Shown: one piece after another, positions 25,806 to 34,507 of the stretch
How the letters are laid out: the number at the start of each line of letters is the position of its first letter
Position numbering within the stretch: the first letter of the stretch is position 1
Assembly (NCBI GenBank): GCA_017307505.1
Contig: JAFKEE010000020.1
Location: 124,001-188,000 of the forward strand
DNA: 64,000 nt
Origin: Acidobacteriota bacterium
GTDB lineage: Bacteria; Acidobacteriota; Terriglobia; Bryobacterales; Bryobacteraceae
Direction: 5' to 3'
The notes under the pieces: model-generated
What the model saw: only the letters and a program-made list of their open reading frames with translations
Database searches by the model: none
What the model was told of the DNA's origin: nothing
Position numbers and translations under genes: made by a program

Positions 25806-26177
25806 GTGTTCACAGCGAATTGGAAAGGCTGGTTGCGCTCGCTGCTCCTAGCGGTGTGCATCCTGGGCCCTGAGGGTCAGTTGCTTCACGCAGCCACCCT
25901 GCAGGGACTCCCGGTGCCGCCTGCTTCCAGCAACCAGTTAGTCCGTTCGATGCTGGCTGAGCCGGAATTCGGTCCGGCCGTAATCCTGATGGAAGATGAG
26001 GAATCCCTGGCCGCCCTGCCAGCCCCTCCCATTTGTGGTGCCTGCGACCTGAGTGCGGCCTCTACCGACGCGATTCAGGACGCTACACCCGTTGTCACCG
26101 ATGTGCCCGAACCCGCATCACTGGCATTGGCGGGCTTCGGCCTCACTGGGATCTTCCTGCTGCGCCGCCGGACCTAA
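25806..26177 (+). CDS. Small PEP-CTERM sorting-domain protein
   Basis: A 123-residue exported protein. An N-terminal signal anchor (SLLLAVCILGPEGQLLHA) is followed by about 70 residues without known fold. The C-terminus is a PEP-CTERM tripartite signal: VPEPASLALAGFGLTGIFLLRRRT (Pro-Glu-Pro, a hydrophobic helix and a basic end), which is recognised and cut by exosortase. Mature protein should be released to the surface or matrix. The GTG start at 25806 is chosen for the GGAGGA 4 bases upstream; an in-frame TTG at 25770 lies inside a hairpin. No exosortase gene is in this window. Confidence 0.8.
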   Translation: MFTANWKGWLRSLLLAVCILGPEGQLLHAATLQGLPVPPASSNQLVRSMLAEPEFGPAVILMEDEESLAALPAPPICGACDLSAASTDAIQDATPVVTDVPEPASLALAGFGLTGIFLLRRRT

Positions 26178-26186
26178 AGGTTTCTT

Positions 26187-26208
26187 GACCAGGCTGTCTA
26201 ACCTGGTC
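26187..26208 (+). terminator. Hairpin after the PEP-CTERM gene
   Basis: GACCAGG at 26187-26193 and CCTGGTC at 26202-26208, a perfect 7-base stem with an 8-base loop, starting 10 bases after the stop codon. There is no T-run, so a classical intrinsic terminator is not proven; it may protect the 3' end. Confidence 0.4.
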
Positions 26209-26388
26209 GAGCCGCGAAAGGGTCTCCCGATAGTCGGAGGGAGGCCCTTCCCCAGATTCCCTCAACCCCTTCCCTGGCAGGTAGATACGGCTCCCGCAAG
26301 CAACGCCGTGAAGTGCTCCCCTATGCCGGGGGCCATCCGGTCTCGATTTCCCTGCACATCTGGACAGCTTTCGGCGTCTATCCGTTAT

Positions 26389-27012
26389 GTGAGGGTGTTC
26401 TCCCTATTGCTGTTGTCCTGCGCCCTGGCGTCTGGCCGCGACCTGCAGGAAGTGCTGAAATCCGTCGAGCAGCGCTACAATCGCGCCGCCACGCTCGAGG
26501 TCCGCTTCGAACAGCGCTACCTCACCCAGGGCCGCGCCACTCGCGTGGAATCCGGCGACCTCTCCCTCCGCAAGCCCGGCCGCATGCGCTGGCAGTACGC
26601 CAATCCCGCCGGTAAGCTCTTCATCAGCGACGGCAAGTGGCTCTGGTTCTACTCCCCGGTCGAAAACCGCGCCGAGCGCAGCCAGTTGAAGAACGCGGAC
26701 GACTTCCGCGCGCCCCTCGCTTTCCTGCTCGGCAAACTCGACTTCCGCCGCGACTTCGGCCAGTTTGAGTTCAAGGAAACCGGCGGCGACAGCAACATCG
26801 TCGCCAAGGCCAAGACCGACCGTCTGCCGTACACCCAGGTCGAGTTCACCGTCACGCCCCAGAACGTCATCCGCCGCCTGGTCGTCACCGGAGTCGACGC
26901 CAGCGTGATGGAGTTCCAGTTCTCAGCCGAACGCCTCAACCCCGCGCTCAGCGACACCCTGTTCCGCTATACCCCGCCCAAGGGCGTGGAGATTGTCGAG
27001 GCGAACCAGTAG
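26389..27012 (+). CDS. lolA: LolA-like outer-membrane lipoprotein carrier protein
   Basis: A 207-residue periplasmic protein. Signal peptide MRVFSLLLLSCALASG; then the LolA fold pattern: LKSVEQRYNRAATLEVRFEQ, SGDLSLRKPGRMRWQY, LFISDGKWLWFYSPVENRAERSQL, and the C-terminal FRYTPPKGVEIVE. LolA ferries lipoproteins from the LolCDE transporter to the outer membrane. The GTG at 26389 is chosen because it starts the signal peptide; a second GTG two codons later is possible. It is 2 bases upstream of pilC, so it is probably co-transcribed with the filament genes; the link may be the need to place a lipoprotein partner. Confidence 0.87.
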   Translation: MRVFSLLLLSCALASGRDLQEVLKSVEQRYNRAATLEVRFEQRYLTQGRATRVESGDLSLRKPGRMRWQYANPAGKLFISDGKWLWFYSPVENRAERSQLKNADDFRAPLAFLLGKLDFRRDFGQFEFKETGGDSNIVAKAKTDRLPYTQVEFTVTPQNVIRRLVVTGVDASVMEFQFSAERLNPALSDTLFRYTPPKGVEIVEANQ

Positions 27013-27014
27013 CC

Positions 27015-28223
27015 ATGCCCGAGTTTGCCCTCAAATACGCCGACGCGCGCGGCGAGATCAAGCAGCAGGTGATGGAAGGCGGCAGCGAACAGGAGATTCG
27101 CGACCGACTCTCCCAGCAGGGCTTCCTCGTCTACTCCGTCAAACCTCGCTCCGCGCTGGGCGGCTTCTCCGCTCTCGGCAGCCGCTCCAAGAAGCTCGAC
27201 GTCGAGAAGTTCCTCATCTTCAACCAGCAGTTCGTCACGCTCTTCCGCGCCGGCCTCCCCATTCTGAAGTGCCTGGACCTGCTGGGCGACCGCCTGACGG
27301 ACCCCAAGCTCAGCCCCATCGTCCGCGACATCCGCGACGACGTCAAAAAGGGCTCCATGCTCTCCGACGCCTTCAAGCGCCAGGAGGTCTTCCCGGCCAT
27401 CTACACCACCTCGATCATGGCCGGCGAGAAATCAGGCGCGCTGGGCGAGGTCCTCGAACGCTACGTCAACTACCAGCGCCTCGCCCTGGCCGTTCGCAAG
27501 AAGATCGTCCTCTCGCTTCTCTATCCCTCGATCCTCATCACGCTCGTCATCCTGCTGGTCATCTTCCTCATCACGTTCGTCGTACCCAGGTTCGCCTCCC
27601 TCTACGCCACCACGAACGCCCAGCTCCCCGGCCCCACCCGCTTCCTGATGGCCGTCGGTTCGGCCGCCGAAAACTATATCGTGGTGGCCGCCATCGCCGT
27701 GGTGTCGGGCATCGTCGGATTGCGCTTCTACCTGCGCACGGAACAGGGCAAGGCAACATCTGACCGTATCAAGATGCGCACACCCATCCTTGGCGAGATC
27801 TGGAGCAAATACCAGGTGGCGCAGCTCGCCCGGCTGCTCTCCACACTGCTCACCGGCGGTATTCCTCTCGTCCAGGGCATGGAGACCGCCGCCCAGTCCG
27901 TCGGCAGCCCGCTGCTGAAGCGCGCGCTGGCCAAGGCGCAAAAAATGGTGAAGGAAGGCCAGCCTCTCTCCGGAGCCCTGGCGTCCACCGGCATCGTCCC
28001 GCCCCTCGCGATCGACATGATCGAGGTAGGCGAATCCACCGGTGCCCTGCCCGCCATGCTCAACAGCGTGGCCGAGTTCTACGAGGATGACGTCAACACC
28101 CGCATGCAGGCGTCCCTCTCGCTCATTGAGCCGGCCATCATGATCTTCATGGGCTGCTTTGTAGCCTTCGTACTGGTCTCTCTCTACCTGCCCATCTTCT
28201 CGCTGGCAGACACCTTCGGCTGA
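27015..28223 (+). CDS. pilC: PilC/GspF-family inner-membrane platform protein of the second filament machine
   Basis: A 402-residue T2SSF protein with two repeats (about 70-190 and 275-395) and three hydrophobic segments: ILITLVILLVIFLITFVVP, IVVAAIAVVSGIVGL and the C-terminal IMIFMGCFVAFVLVSLYLPIF. Motifs FRAGLPILKCLDLLG and GEVLERYVNYQ are typical. It shares only family-level similarity with the GspF at 4649-5863. It is the first machine component after lolA and lies 10 bases before pilB. Confidence 0.92.
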   Translation: MPEFALKYADARGEIKQQVMEGGSEQEIRDRLSQQGFLVYSVKPRSALGGFSALGSRSKKLDVEKFLIFNQQFVTLFRAGLPILKCLDLLGDRLTDPKLSPIVRDIRDDVKKGSMLSDAFKRQEVFPAIYTTSIMAGEKSGALGEVLERYVNYQRLALAVRKKIVLSLLYPSILITLVILLVIFLITFVVPRFASLYATTNAQLPGPTRFLMAVGSAAENYIVVAAIAVVSGIVGLRFYLRTEQGKATSDRIKMRTPILGEIWSKYQVAQLARLLSTLLTGGIPLVQGMETAAQSVGSPLLKRALAKAQKMVKEGQPLSGALASTGIVPPLAIDMIEVGESTGALPAMLNSVAEFYEDDVNTRMQASLSLIEPAIMIFMGCFVAFVLVSLYLPIFSLADTFG

Positions 28224-28233
28224 GGCAAAACCC

Positions 28234-29856
28234 ATGGCGACAGACGTACTCAGAAGCATCGACCCCGAACGCGAAGCCGAGCAGGCGCGCCAGCTCGCGC
28301 TGCGCTACCGCTGCGAATTCGTCGACCTCAAGGCCGCCAAGATCGACAATGATCTCTTCAAATCGATCCCCGTCGACCTGATGTTCCGCTACAACTTCGT
28401 GCCGCTGGAAGCCTCCGGCGGCGACCTCGCCATCGCCCTGGCCGATCCCCGCCACCTCAACCTGATCGACGAGCTCTCCATCCTTCTCAAGAAGAAGCTG
28501 CGCGTCAAGGTCGCCACGCTCTCCCAGATTGCTGACCTGCTGAAGAAGACGGAACAGTCTCAGCGCGTCCTCGAAGAGATCACCGAAGGCTTCGCCCTCG
28601 ACGTCGTAGGTGACGACGAGAACGCCGACGAGACGCTCTCCATCGAGAAGCTCACCGCCCAGGACAGCGAGATCGCGCCCGTCATCAAGTTGGTGGACAC
28701 CACCATCTTCAACGCCCTGGAACGCCGCGCTTCGGATATCCACATCGAAACCCGCGACCAGGAAGTGGCCATCAAATACCGCATTGACGGCGTGCTGCAT
28801 TACGCCATGCCGCCCATCGCGAAGGACTGGCACAGCACTATCATCAGCCGCATCAAGGTCATGTCGGAACTAGACATCGCCGAACGCCGCATCCCCCAGG
28901 ACGGCCGCTTCCGCGTGCGCTACAAGGGCCGCCTCATCGACTTCCGCGTCTCCATCATGCCGACCATCCACGGCGAAGACGCGGTGCTCCGCGTCCTCGA
29001 CAAGGAGTCGATGAGCGAGAAGTTCGCCAAGCTCAGCCTCGATGTCGTCGGCTTCTCCGATTCGGACATCAACCGCTTCCGCCGTTTCATCAAGGAGCCC
29101 TACGGCATGGTGCTCGTCACCGGCCCCACCGGCTCCGGCAAGACGACCACCCTCTACGCCGCCCTCAGCGAAATCAAGAACGACGAAGACAAGATCATCA
29201 CCATCGAGGACCCGGTCGAATACCAGCTCAAGGGCATCACCCAGATCCCGGTCAACGACAAGAAGGGCCTCACCTTCGCCCGCGGCCTGCGCAGCATCCT
29301 GCGCCACGATCCCGACAAGGTCATGGTCGGCGAAATCCGCGACCAGGAGACCGCCCAGATCGCCATCAACGCCGCCCTCACCGGCCACCTTGTCTTCACC
29401 ACCGTCCACGCCAACAACGTGCTCGACGTGCTCGGCCGCTTCCTCAACATGGGCGTCGAGGCCTACAACTTCGTCTCCGCCCTCAACTGCATCCTCGCCC
29501 AGCGCCTCGTGCGCGTCATCTGCGACCACTGCAAGAAACAGGTTCAGTACGACGATGCCTTCCTGGTGGAAAGCGGACTCGATCCGAACATCTGGCGCGA
29601 CGTGCCCATGTACGAGGGTAACGGCTGCTTCGAATGCGGCGGCACCGGCTTCCGCGGCCGCAGCGCCATTCACGAACTGTTGGACCTCAGCGAAAAGATT
29701 CGCGAGCTGATCCTGGAAAAGCGCCCCGCCACCGAGATCAAACGCCAGGCCAAGGAGGAGGGCATGATGTTCCTCCGCGAGTCCGCCATCCAGAAGGTGA
29801 AACTCGGCGTCACCACCCTGCGCGAGATCAATAAGGTGACTTTCATTGAGGGATAG
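28234..29856 (+). CDS. pilB: PilB/GspE-family assembly ATPase of the second filament machine
   Basis: A 540-residue ATPase. It has an N-terminal MshEN-like part, the Walker A GPTGSGKTTTLYAAL with Lys 303, the Asp box TIEDPVEYQLKG, Walker B VGEIRDQETAQIAI, the His box TTVHANNVLD and a tetracysteine zinc motif (CDHCKK then CFECGG). The N-terminal domain (FVDLKAAKIDNDLFKSIP) differs from that of gspE, so it serves a distinct machine. The stop is immediately followed by the PilM start with no gap. Confidence 0.94.
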   Translation: MATDVLRSIDPEREAEQARQLALRYRCEFVDLKAAKIDNDLFKSIPVDLMFRYNFVPLEASGGDLAIALADPRHLNLIDELSILLKKKLRVKVATLSQIADLLKKTEQSQRVLEEITEGFALDVVGDDENADETLSIEKLTAQDSEIAPVIKLVDTTIFNALERRASDIHIETRDQEVAIKYRIDGVLHYAMPPIAKDWHSTIISRIKVMSELDIAERRIPQDGRFRVRYKGRLIDFRVSIMPTIHGEDAVLRVLDKESMSEKFAKLSLDVVGFSDSDINRFRRFIKEPYGMVLVTGPTGSGKTTTLYAALSEIKNDEDKIITIEDPVEYQLKGITQIPVNDKKGLTFARGLRSILRHDPDKVMVGEIRDQETAQIAINAALTGHLVFTTVHANNVLDVLGRFLNMGVEAYNFVSALNCILAQRLVRVICDHCKKQVQYDDAFLVESGLDPNIWRDVPMYEGNGCFECGGTGFRGRSAIHELLDLSEKIRELILEKRPATEIKRQAKEEGMMFLRESAIQKVKLGVTTLREINKVTFIEG

Positions 29857-30771
29857 ATGAGTATTTTGTCCAAAGTCCGCGCCTTCGTCTCCGATCCGCC
29901 GCCCGACTTCGTCTTCGAAGTCTCCGGCGCCGGCATCGCCTGGACGCAGCCCTCCCGGCAGGCCGCCATCGAGTGGGCGCCCCTCATGCCAGGCGCCATC
30001 GTCGTCTCGCCCCTCGAAAACAATGTGAAGGAACCGGGCGTCTACGAAGCCGCTGTGCGCAACCTCGTGGCCGATCCGTCAGGCAAGTCGAAGCAGCGCC
30101 GCGCCGCCCTGATTCTGCCCGACTACTGCGCCCGCGTCGCCGTCGTCGACTTCGACACCTTTCCCAACGATCCGCAGGAACAGCTCCAGCTCGCCCGCTT
30201 CCGCGTCAAACGCGTGGTGCCCTTCGACATCGAGAGCGCCATCGTGGTCTGCTACCCTCAACAGCGCCCCGGCGCCGTCAAGAAGGTCGATGTCGTCGTG
30301 GCCGTCATCAACATGGAGGTGGCCTCCCACCTGGAGGCGCCCTTCCGCGCCGCCGGCTTCCAGTGCGGCTTTGTCACCCTTTCCGCCCTCTCCGCGCTCG
30401 CCCTGCCCGGCGACGATGGAGATGAACACGCCTCCCCGGTCGTTGTCGCGAAGTTGTGCGGCGACGTCCTGGCCCTCAGCCTGCTCGAAGGCCGCGTCCT
30501 CCGGATGTTCCGCTGCGTCCAGCTCCATGGCGGCAGCGAAGAGGAAGCCACGGATGTGCTGGCCTCCACTTTTGCCTACTCCGAGGACGAGCTCGGCGCC
30601 CGCCCCAAGGTCCTGCGGCAATGCGGCGTGGCCCGCGAAAATGGAGATCTGCTCCAGCGCTGGAGCGATGAATTCGGATTGCCGGTCAGCTCGCTGCGCT
30701 CCCGGTTCGGCGCTCCTGGCGCCAACAACGCGGGCCTGCATGGCTACCTCGAAACAATGGAGGCCCAATAA
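29857..30771 (+). CDS. pilM: PilM-like actin-fold protein of the second filament machine
   Basis: A 304-residue cytoplasmic protein of the PilM type, more divergent than usual. It starts with a strand pattern FVFEVSGAGIAWTQ (ATPase subdomain 1), then LILPDYCARVAVVDFDTFPND, LARFRVKRVVPFD and KKVDVVVAVINMEVASHLEAPFRAAGF, all matching the order of PilM blocks that sense cardinal PilN contact. No membrane segment. Assignment depends heavily on being directly between pilB and a clear PilN. In the gsp cluster the corresponding function is fused into the GspL-like protein. Confidence 0.8.
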   Translation: MSILSKVRAFVSDPPPDFVFEVSGAGIAWTQPSRQAAIEWAPLMPGAIVVSPLENNVKEPGVYEAAVRNLVADPSGKSKQRRAALILPDYCARVAVVDFDTFPNDPQEQLQLARFRVKRVVPFDIESAIVVCYPQQRPGAVKKVDVVVAVINMEVASHLEAPFRAAGFQCGFVTLSALSALALPGDDGDEHASPVVVAKLCGDVLALSLLEGRVLRMFRCVQLHGGSEEEATDVLASTFAYSEDELGARPKVLRQCGVARENGDLLQRWSDEFGLPVSSLRSRFGAPGANNAGLHGYLETMEAQ

Positions 30772-30774
30772 GCC

Positions 30775-31350
30775 ATGAGCGCCGTGCGAATTCCCATCAA
30801 TCTGTCCCAGGAGCCCTTCCGCAAGGACCGGCCCATCCTGGTGGCCTCGGCAGTCACCGGCCTCCTGCTGGTAGGCGTCCTGCTGATGCTCGTCTCCATC
30901 ATCATCCGCGAGCGCGAAGCCGCCCGCGAAAGCCGTGAAATGATGGCGCGCATCGACCAGCAACTCTCCGTCGTCAACCAGCAGTACGCCAAAATCGAGG
31001 CCCAGTTGCGGCAGCCCGTCAACTCCGCCGTACTCGACCGCAGCATCCTGCTCAACGCCCTGCTCATTCGCAAAGGCATCAGCTGGACCCGCCTCTTTGA
31101 GGATCTCGAAAAGGTCTTCCCCGGCAACGTCCGCCTTGTCGCCGTGCGCCCCTATGTCACCGGGGACAACCTCGTCCAGCTCGACATGGTCGTTGGCGCC
31201 CAGACGCCGGAGCCCGTCATCCAGTTGCTGCGCCGCCTGGAAGGCTCCAGTCTCTTCGGCGCTACCGCGCTGCTCAGTTCGCAGCCGCCGTCCCAGAACG
31301 AGCCCCTCTACCGCTATCGCGTGAGTGTGAACTATGCCCAGAAGCTTTAA
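30775..31350 (+). CDS. pilN: PilN-like inner-membrane alignment protein
   Basis: A 191-residue bitopic protein. The cytoplasmic N-terminus IPINLSQEPFRKDRP corresponds to the conserved PilN motif (I-NLL) that binds PilM. A membrane helix lies at about residues 20-42 (VASAVTGLLLVGVLLMLVSIII). A short coiled coil and a ferredoxin-like periplasmic domain follow (FPGNVRLVAVRPYVTGDNLVQLDMVVGAQ). It starts 3 bases after pilM and its end overlaps pilO by 17 bases. Confidence 0.87.
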   Translation: MSAVRIPINLSQEPFRKDRPILVASAVTGLLLVGVLLMLVSIIIREREAARESREMMARIDQQLSVVNQQYAKIEAQLRQPVNSAVLDRSILLNALLIRKGISWTRLFEDLEKVFPGNVRLVAVRPYVTGDNLVQLDMVVGAQTPEPVIQLLRRLEGSSLFGATALLSSQPPSQNEPLYRYRVSVNYAQKL

Positions 31351-32167
31351 CTTGGACCTCAAGGCACACATTCGCGATCCGCGCCAGCTTGTGCGCATCG
31401 CGCTGGGCACGCTTCTGGCCGCAAATCTGGTAGCCGCCTGGTTTGTCTTCCAGACGCCCGGCGGAACCCTGGAACAGCTCGAGTCGGAACTCGCCGCCAA
31501 ACGCACCCAGCTCGTCAGCCGCCAGCAGGGTCTGGAACGCCTTAAAAAGCTGTTCGCCAAGGCCACGCAGGCCCGCGACGCCGGCGACAACTTCCTGGGC
31601 GCCTACTTCCTGCCCCGCCGCAACGCTTACTCCATGCTCGAGGTGGACCTCGCCCTCGCCGCCCACTCCGCCGGCATCCGCGCCAAGGAGCGGTCGTATA
31701 ACTACGAACCCATCGAAGGCTCCGACACGCTCGGCATGCTCAACATCAATGCCAGCTTCGAAGGCACCTACGCCGACCTCATCGAGTTGGTCAACGCCAT
31801 CGACCGCAGCAAGCGCCTGCTCATCATCGAGCAGCTCCAGGCCCAGCCCCAGCAGGGCACCAACACGCTCGGCATCGTCGTAAAACTGAACGCGTTCTTC
31901 CGCATGGACGGCCCGGAAGCCACCAAGGAGGATCTCTCTACCGTGGTCGAGAGCTCGGCGCCGGAACCAGTGATTCAGCCCAGGCCGCTCACACCGGCCC
32001 GGCAGAACACTCCGCCGCCGCCTCCGCCGCAGGCCACTCCGCAGACCGTGAAGCCCGTGCAGCAGCCCGTCGTCTCTGAACCGCGCTCCGGCCCGCTGCC
32101 CACCGGGCCGCGCCAGCGCCCCATTCGCCGCCCCTCGCGCGGCGGTATTCCGGAGCAGGATCAATGA
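31334..32167 (+). CDS. pilO: PilO-like inner-membrane alignment protein with Pro-rich tail
   Basis: A 277-residue bitopic protein: helix at about 17-37 (RIALGTLLAANLVAAWFVF), a long coiled coil (TLEQLESELAAKRTQLVSRQQ), then a PilO-type ferredoxin-like domain (DTLGMLNINASFEGTYADLIELVNAIDRSKRLLIIE). An unusual C-terminal tail of about 75 residues is rich in Pro and Gln (for example NTPPPPPPQATP) and ends with Arg/Pro runs. The tail is probably a periplasmic linker or peptidoglycan-crossing arm. It overlaps pilN by 17 bases and the next gene by 4. Confidence 0.85.
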   Translation: MPRSFNLDLKAHIRDPRQLVRIALGTLLAANLVAAWFVFQTPGGTLEQLESELAAKRTQLVSRQQGLERLKKLFAKATQARDAGDNFLGAYFLPRRNAYSMLEVDLALAAHSAGIRAKERSYNYEPIEGSDTLGMLNINASFEGTYADLIELVNAIDRSKRLLIIEQLQAQPQQGTNTLGIVVKLNAFFRMDGPEATKEDLSTVVESSAPEPVIQPRPLTPARQNTPPPPPPQATPQTVKPVQQPVVSEPRSGPLPTGPRQRPIRRPSRGGIPEQDQ

Positions 32168-32904
32168 AACCGCGTCTCGAAATGAAGCTGGGTGCCGACC
32201 CCAAGAAGACCGCCATCCTCGGCGCGCTTCTGCTCCTGGCGGGCTATCTCTTCTACACCAACGTCTTCTCTGAGCCCGACGTGCCACCCGGCGCCCGCGA
32301 CGCCAAACCCGTTGCCAAGGGCCCCTCCCTTCTCAAGAAGGCCCTGCCCGCCGCCGATGACGAAGCGCTCACCGCCCCCAAGCAGCAGAGCGTCAACCCC
32401 AAGTCAGCGCCCAAGGAGTTCCGCCCGTCCCTGAAACCCAGGAAGGGCGAAGAACGCTCCGCCGCCGACATCGATCCGACCCTCCGCACCGACCTCCTGG
32501 CCAAACTGGCCGCTGTCAAAATTGAACGCGTCGACCGCAGCCTCTTCGACTTCGGCCCCGTCGAGGTGGTGAAGCCCAAACTACCGGAACCCGCCATCGC
32601 CGTGGCAAAGGCCGCGCCCAAACGCAGGATCGGCCCGGAACCCCCTCCTCCGCCGCCTCCGCCGCCAGTCATCCCGCCGCCACCGCCCATTCCGCTCAAG
32701 TTCTATGGAAGTGCTGTCCCTGTGAAAGGCGGTGCAAAGAGGGTATTCTGCATGCAGGGGGATGAAATTCTGGCGCCCTCCGAAGGAGAGGTCATCCAGA
32801 AGCGCTACCGCATCGTCCGCATCAATGCCACGAACGTCGTGGTTGAGGACCTGAACTTCAAGCATCAGCAGACCATTCCCATTGAGGAAGCCCAAAACGG
32901 ATGA
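32164..32904 (+). CDS. PilP-like periplasmic linker protein of the second filament machine
   Basis: A 246-residue protein with a short cytoplasmic N-terminus, one membrane helix (TAILGALLLLAGYLFYTNVF, about residues 16-35), an extended Pro/Lys-rich middle including a run of prolines (about 160-178), and a C-terminal beta domain of about 65 residues starting KFYGSAVPVKGGAKRVF and ending VVVEDLNFKHQQTIPIEEA. A long linker plus small beta domain is the design of PilP and GspC, which join the inner platform to the secretin. No lipobox is visible, so it is anchored by its helix rather than by lipid. The name is an inference from design and place. Confidence 0.7.
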   Translation: MKPRLEMKLGADPKKTAILGALLLLAGYLFYTNVFSEPDVPPGARDAKPVAKGPSLLKKALPAADDEALTAPKQQSVNPKSAPKEFRPSLKPRKGEERSAADIDPTLRTDLLAKLAAVKIERVDRSLFDFGPVEVVKPKLPEPAIAVAKAAPKRRIGPEPPPPPPPPPVIPPPPPIPLKFYGSAVPVKGGAKRVFCMQGDEILAPSEGEVIQKRYRIVRINATNVVVEDLNFKHQQTIPIEEAQNG

Positions 32905-34406
32905 GACTGAAACGGCATCGACGGCAAAACCAGCGCGGCTACGCCCTGCTGCTGGTCTTCGCCATGGCCGCCGCGGCGGTAGTGATGCTGTATCTGGAGA
33001 TGCCGCGCGTCGCCTTTGAGCACGAACGGAACAAGGAAGCCCTGCTTGTCGAACGCGGCGACCAGTACGTTCGCGCCATCCAGCTCTACTACAAGAAGTA
33101 CTCGAAATACCCCCAGACCATCGAAGACCTGGAAACCACCAACAATATCCGTTTCCTTCGCCGTCGCTACAAAGATCCCATGACGAACAGCGATGAGTGG
33201 CGCCTCATCCACGTCGACGGCACCGGCCAGTACACTGATTCGCTCATCCACAAGAAGAACAACGATCAACAGAAGAGCGGACCCAGCGTCCTGTCCTCCA
33301 ACATCGTCGGCGTCGGCGCCTCCGCTGAATACGTCGATCAGGCGAACCAGGGCCAAAGCGCCGCCGCGCTCACCCGTCGCGCCAGCGACCGCATCATCCC
33401 CGGCTCGCCCGGCGCCGGCTCCGCCGGTGCGCAGGCCGAACAGCCCACCGACCCGGCGCAAGGCGATCCCAACACCTCCCGCTCCGGCCCGGCAGGGCCA
33501 CCTCAGCCGCCCGGTATGCAGGGCGGTAACCCCTTTGCCATGCCCCAGAATGGACAGCAGCCCGGCAGGACCGTTGTCCCCGGCTCCAATCCGCAGACCG
33601 GCAATCCCGGCCAGAATCCCGCCTTCCCCGGCCAGCAGAGCGGAACTGGCGGCAGCAGCGGGAATTCCGGCGGCAGCTTTGGCTTCGGTGGAGGTTTCGG
33701 CAGCAGCGGCAGCTCTTCCTCGAACAACTCCAACACCAGCAACCAGAACTCCGGCAATCAGGGCGGCTTCGGCGGCTCGGGCTTCGGCGGTTCCGGCTCC
33801 GGCAGCTCCGGCTTTGGAGGCTTCGGCAACTCCAACCGTCCGGGACCTGGCAACGCCGCCCCCAATCAGGCCATCTCCGCCATTCAGAACATGCTGACCA
33901 ATCCGAACGCGGGCAATCCCAACAACAACGGCTTCGGCGCCAACAACAACGGCAGCAACGGCCTCGCGGCTGGAGCCGGCGGCCTGGTCGGCGTCGCCAG
34001 CAAACGCGACATGGAAGGCATCCTCGTCTATAACGAGCGCACCAACGTGAAAGAGTGGGAGTTCGTCTTCGACCAGAAGAAAGCCGCCAACGGCCAGGGC
34101 CAGCTCAATCCGCAGCAGCAGGCCCAGGGTCAGGGCCAGAGCCAGAATCCGAATCAGCAGAACGGCAGCAGCTCCGGCTTCAGCTTCGGGGGCTCCGGCA
34201 GCAGCTCGGGCTCATCCGGCGGCTTTGGCTCCGGCCGTGGATCCGGCTCCTCCAGCGGCTTCGGCTCGGGCGGCTTCGGCTCCGGCAGCTCCTTTGGGAG
34301 CTCCGGCAGTTCTGGCTCCTCGGGTGGTGCCTCCAGCGGCTTTGGCGGCTTCGGCAGCAGCGGCAGCACCGGCACCCCGGCGCCTGGCAACAACGGCCGA
34401 CAGTAG
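32901..34406 (+). CDS. Pseudopilin-like protein with long Gly/Ser/Asn-rich tail
   Basis: A 501-residue protein. Residues 1-33 look like a prepilin leader and helix (QNQRGYALLLVFAMAAAAVVM, cleavage expected between Gly 13 and Tyr 14), but there is no Glu at +5. A globular part to about residue 150 includes AIQLYYKKYSKYPQTIEDLE and RRRYKDPMT, a pattern shared with GspG-like pilins. Then come a Pro/Gln-rich region, a Gly/Ser/Asn-rich region (about 250-315), a short conserved-looking block (about 368-393, EGILVYNERTNVKEWEFVFD) and a second Gly/Ser/Phe-rich tail (about 420-500). The tail is of low complexity, and its flexible, possibly adhesive nature is inference. It overlaps the preceding gene by 4 bases. 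Confidence 0.75.
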   Translation: MRLKRHRRQNQRGYALLLVFAMAAAAVVMLYLEMPRVAFEHERNKEALLVERGDQYVRAIQLYYKKYSKYPQTIEDLETTNNIRFLRRRYKDPMTNSDEWRLIHVDGTGQYTDSLIHKKNNDQQKSGPSVLSSNIVGVGASAEYVDQANQGQSAAALTRRASDRIIPGSPGAGSAGAQAEQPTDPAQGDPNTSRSGPAGPPQPPGMQGGNPFAMPQNGQQPGRTVVPGSNPQTGNPGQNPAFPGQQSGTGGSSGNSGGSFGFGGGFGSSGSSSSNNSNTSNQNSGNQGGFGGSGFGGSGSGSSGFGGFGNSNRPGPGNAAPNQAISAIQNMLTNPNAGNPNNNGFGANNNGSNGLAAGAGGLVGVASKRDMEGILVYNERTNVKEWEFVFDQKKAANGQGQLNPQQQAQGQGQSQNPNQQNGSSSGFSFGGSGSSSGSSGGFGSGRGSGSSSGFGSGGFGSGSSFGSSGSSGSSGGASSGFGGFGSSGSTGTPAPGNNGRQ

Positions 34407-34507
34407 CTGTCGCCTTTTGCTGACACCTTCGAGCCAGGCGCCGCCTGTTTTCAACACTTAACTCCTGGCCGGCGACGTGCATTCCGTTGTTCGAAAGGAC
34501 AACTGAA

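Noticed and set aside
30079-31590. A 503-codon open frame on the minus strand opposite pilM-pilN
   Set aside because: Shadow of the filament genes; no recognisable motif, Asp/Gly-rich composition of a reversed frame.
33648-34406. The Gly/Ser tail of the pseudopilin as a CRISPR-like or tandem DNA repeat
   Set aside because: The DNA units are irregular codon repeats in frame; spacing is not constant, so it is protein low complexity.
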